Source of the DNA: Candidatus Omnitrophota bacterium
GTDB lineage: Bacteria; Omnitrophota; Gorgyraeia; Zapsychrales; Fredricksoniimonadaceae
Direction: 5' to 3'
Length of the DNA: 6,359 nt
Assembly: GCA_016196515.1 (NCBI GenBank)
Contig: JACPXN010000039.1
Location: forward strand, 1 to 6,359
The notes under the pieces were generated by a model. It was not told where the DNA came from. It saw nothing but the letters and a program-made list of their open reading frames with translations, and did not search any database. Both the position numbers and the translations under genes were made by a program. Shown in pieces: positions 4,032 through 6,359 of this stretch (its first letter is position 1; every line of letters starts with the position of its first letter).

Positions 4032-6359
4032 TTATAATTTCCGCGCGATGGATTCAACTTCGAACGCTTCAATGACATCGCCGACCTGGATCTGGTCGAA
4101 ATTGGCGACGGTGATCCCGCATTCAAAACCCTCGGCCACTTCCTTGACGTCATCCTTAAACCGCTTCAAAGTGCTGATGTGGCCCGTGTGCGCGACCTCG
4201 CCGTTGCGCAGCACGTCCACCTGGGACTTGTTGCGGACCCTGCCTTTTTGCACGTAACATCCGGCCACCACACCGGACTTGCTTAACTTAAAGACATTGC
4301 GGATCTCAACACGGCCGACGAAATGACGTTTGAGCCGGGGCGCCAGCAGCCCTTCCAGGGCCTTTTTGACGTCGTCGACCGCGTCATAAATGATGCGGTA
4401 TTCGCGCAGGTCCACGGGCGTCTTTTCCAGTTCCTGTTTGGCCTTGGGGTCTATCTTGACGTGAAAAGCGATGATGATGGCCTGGGACGCCACGGCCAAA
4501 ATGACGTCGGAAGTATTGACGTCACCAACCGCCGCGTGCATGAACCGCAGTTTCACCTCGTTGGTGGGGATCTTCGCCAGCGACTCCTTGAGCGCCTCGA
4601 TGGAGCCCTGCACGTCCCCCTTGATGACGACCCGCAGTTCCTTGATATCGCCCTGCTGGATCTGCGAATACAGATCTTCTAAAGAAACCTTGGCCGTACC
4701 GGCCAATTTCTCGTGCTTGATCTTTTCCTGGCGCGTGGCGGCAATATCGCGGGCCTGTTGCTCGTCCTCGACGGCATAAAAGATGTCCCCCGCGGCCGGG
4801 ACTTCCGACAGACCAAGGATCTCGATGGGGGTTGAAGGCCCCGCTTCCTTGATGGGCCGCTCATGGTCGTCAAAAAGCGCTTTGACGCGCCCCGCGTAAG
4901 GCCCGACCACGACGGCATCACCCTCTTTTAAAGTACCGCTTTGGACGATCAGCGCGGCGATGGCGCCCTTGCCCTGGCTCAAATGCGCGTCGATGACGAT
5001 CCCCGACGCTTTCTTGGCGGGGTTGGCTTTCAATTCCAGAATCTCCGCTTCCAGCAAAATACGCTCCAAAAGGGCATCAATACCTTCTCCCGTCACAGCG
5101 GAAACACCGACAACCCCCACTTTACCGCCCCAATCCTCGGACGAAAGGTCATGATCAGCCAATTGTTTCTTGACCCTGTCCTGATCAGCGTCCTTGCGGT
5201 CTATTTTATTGAGGGCAACGATCATGGGGGCCCCGGCCGCCCGGGCATGGTTAATGGCTTCTTCGGTCTGGGGCATGACGCCCTCATCGGCTGCCACGAC
5301 CAAAACGACCAGGTCGGTGATGTGCGCCCCGCGGGCACGCATGGCCGTGAACGCCTCATGACCCGGAGTGTCCAAAAACGTGATCCTGCCGTTGGGAATG
5401 TCGACGGAATACGCGCCGATATGCTGGGTGATTCCGCCGTGCTCACCTTGGGCCACTTGACTGGAACGGATACGGTCGAGCAAAGACGTCTTGCCGTGGT
5501 CCACGTGGCCCATGAACGTCACCACGGGCGGACGCGGTTTCAAGGAAGCCGGGTCATCTTTTTCATGCTCATGGACATCGATCAGTTGTTCTTCCTTGCT
5601 CTTGACCTTAAGGACATTGTATCCGAAAAACCCGGCGATCTTGTTGACCGTCTCTTCGTTGAGATACTGGTTGATGTTGGCAAAAATGCCCATATCCAGC
5701 AGTTTCTTGAGCACCACGTTCATTTTCTGGTCGATCTTGACCGCAAAATCCTTGACTGTAATGGGGAACGGGACCTCGATGTCCTGCAAAGGACCGGTGG
5801 AAACGACTTCTTCGACCACGGCACCGGCGATGCTGGCCGACGGTTTGCTGGAACGGCCGCCGAAGGTCCCGAAACCGCCTTCGGGCGAACGTTTGCGTTT
5901 CCTGGCCAGCGGTTTGACCGTGACAAAGGGCTGGTCAAAACGCATGGTTTTCTTCTTGAGAGGATCAAACTGATAAACTTCCTTGGGTATTTCGATCTTG
6001 GAAACGTCAACCTTGGGCGGCTGCGCAGGTGCCGGCGGGGGCACGACCACCTGTGGTGAGCTCGGTCGAACCACCTGTGGTTTGGGCGGCGGAACAACCG
6101 CTTTCACGGGCTCTGTTTTAGGCACAGCCGCCGGTTTTGACGCAACCGGCGCAGACTTTTTTGGGACTTTTTTCGCAACGGCAGGCCCCGCCTTTGGTCC
6201 CGCCGTTGGCGGGGCAGGCTTCACCGCCTTTTTCTTTACTTTTTTCTTCGGCGCTTCTTCCTCTTCATCCTTAACGGCCTCACCGATGCCTTGCTTGGCC
6301 AAAGCGTCACGCAAGACGATCTCGACGATCTTGGTCAGGGCCCCATCCTTGGCCTTGAG
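4032..6359 (-). CDS. infB: Translation initiation factor IF-2, 5' end beyond the window
   Basis: IF-2 is the GTPase that brings initiator fMet-tRNA to the 30S subunit and promotes subunit joining. The frame is open to the window edge; 775 codons are visible (numbering from the codon at 6359), so the true start lies outside. Residues up to about 34 may be the end of an IF2-N-type segment. About 35-115 are a Lys/Ala/Pro/Val-rich linker, usual for IF-2. A second N-terminal (IF2_N-like) unit lies around 198-250 (VPFPITVKDFAVKIDQKMNV onward). The GTPase domain has G1 GHVDHGKT (284-291), G2 GGITQHIG (308-315), G3 DTPGHE (330-335), G4 NKID (384-387) and a G5 SA at 420. Then come domain II, IF-2 domain III (SLEDLYSQIQQGD onward) and the C-terminal initiator-tRNA-binding domain ending ESIARKL with TAA at 4034-4032. 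All GTPase motifs are intact. A TTG at 6314 is not a credible start because the frame continues upstream. Confidence 0.97.
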   Translation of the reverse strand, partial: LKAKDGALTKIVEIVLRDALAKQGIGEAVKDEEEEAPKKKVKKKAVKPAPPTAGPKAGPAVAKKVPKKSAPVASKPAAVPKTEPVKAVVPPPKPQVVRPSSPQVVVPPPAPAQPPKVDVSKIEIPKEVYQFDPLKKKTMRFDQPFVTVKPLARKRKRSPEGGFGTFGGRSSKPSASIAGAVVEEVVSTGPLQDIEVPFPITVKDFAVKIDQKMNVVLKKLLDMGIFANINQYLNEETVNKIAGFFGYNVLKVKSKEEQLIDVHEHEKDDPASLKPRPPVVTFMGHVDHGKTSLLDRIRSSQVAQGEHGGITQHIGAYSVDIPNGRITFLDTPGHEAFTAMRARGAHITDLVVLVVAADEGVMPQTEEAINHARAAGAPMIVALNKIDRKDADQDRVKKQLADHDLSSEDWGGKVGVVGVSAVTGEGIDALLERILLEAEILELKANPAKKASGIVIDAHLSQGKGAIAALIVQSGTLKEGDAVVVGPYAGRVKALFDDHERPIKEAGPSTPIEILGLSEVPAAGDIFYAVEDEQQARDIAATRQEKIKHEKLAGTAKVSLEDLYSQIQQGDIKELRVVIKGDVQGSIEALKESLAKIPTNEVKLRFMHAAVGDVNTSDVILAVASQAIIIAFHVKIDPKAKQELEKTPVDLREYRIIYDAVDDVKKALEGLLAPRLKRHFVGRVEIRNVFKLSKSGVVAGCYVQKGRVRNKSQVDVLRNGEVAHTGHISTLKRFKDDVKEVAEGFECGITVANFDQIQVGDVIEAFEVESIARKL
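6185..6215. repeat. GC-rich inverted repeats in the infB linker region
   Basis: GCCCCGCC (6185-6192) pairs with GGCGGGGC (6208-6215), and nested inside is CCCGCC-GTT-GGCGGG (6199-6213) with perfect 6-bp arms. They are translated as part of the Ala/Pro-rich linker APPTAGPKAGP. The core CCGCCGTTGGCG (6200-6211) also occurs at 2880-2891 in scpA in the same reading frame. It may be a second short palindromic repeat family tolerated in linkers, or only GC-rich low-complexity coding sequence. Confidence 0.4.

Noticed and set aside
4941..6059. Long plus-strand open frame of 372 codons opposite infB
   Set aside because: It is antisense to the IF-2 GTPase domain; its composition mirrors the codons of infB and shows no family motif.
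6046..6081. 12-bp direct repeat ACCACCTGTGGT at 6046-6057 and 6070-6081
   Set aside because: It sits in the Pro/Val-rich IF-2 linker and encodes a repeated PQVV; low-complexity coding sequence explains it.
6312..6314. TTG at 6314 as the infB start
   Set aside because: The frame stays open to the window edge with sensible protein sequence (LKAKDGALTKIVEIV), and most of the IF-2 N-terminal domain would be missing.

Overview
This window is one tight block of bacterial housekeeping genes, all read from the minus strand, running from translation to chromosome and wall functions. In transcription order (right to left) it holds infB (5' end outside the window), trpS, scpA, ruvB, a spoIID-like gene and the first 55 codons of tgt. 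The junctions are very short: infB-trpS 1 nt apart, trpS-scpA overlapping as ATGA, scpA-ruvB overlapping by 8 nt, ruvB-spoIID 1 nt apart, spoIID-tgt 45 nt apart. This looks like a single operon or part of one. I see no internal promoter, terminator, RNA gene, CRISPR array, integrase or transposase, and no stretch over 300 bases without a gene.

The organism cannot be named from the sequence alone. The order ruvB-spoIID-tgt, a SpoIID-type lytic transglycosylase without sporulation genes in view, a TrpRS with a four-cysteine iron-sulfur motif, fairly GC-rich codon use and a perfect 20-bp palindrome (CCTGCCTGCCGGCAGGCAGG) as a dispersed repeat would fit an uncultured candidate-phylum bacterium, such as Omnitrophota, probably from a metagenome assembly. 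That placement is inference.

Functionally, InfB and TrpS serve translation, ScpA is the kleisin of the SMC condensin, RuvB is the Holliday-junction branch-migration motor, the SpoIID-like protein is an exported peptidoglycan lytic transglycosylase, and Tgt starts queuosine modification of tRNA. These are unrelated core functions sharing one transcript, not one pathway.

I found no new defence or metabolic system. The points worth checking are: (1) scpA is broken near its 5' end, with the conserved start MNYKIQLDKFEGPLDL running into stop codons and about 29 family-conserved residues absent before the frame resumes; (2) a dispersed palindrome occurs twice, once between spoIID and tgt and once inside the 3' end of ruvB, where it writes the last residues of RuvB and abuts the spoIID ribosome binding site; (3) TrpRS carries a C-x20-C-x6-C-x2-C motif like the 4Fe-4S TrpRS of Thermotoga; (4) scpB is not next to scpA.
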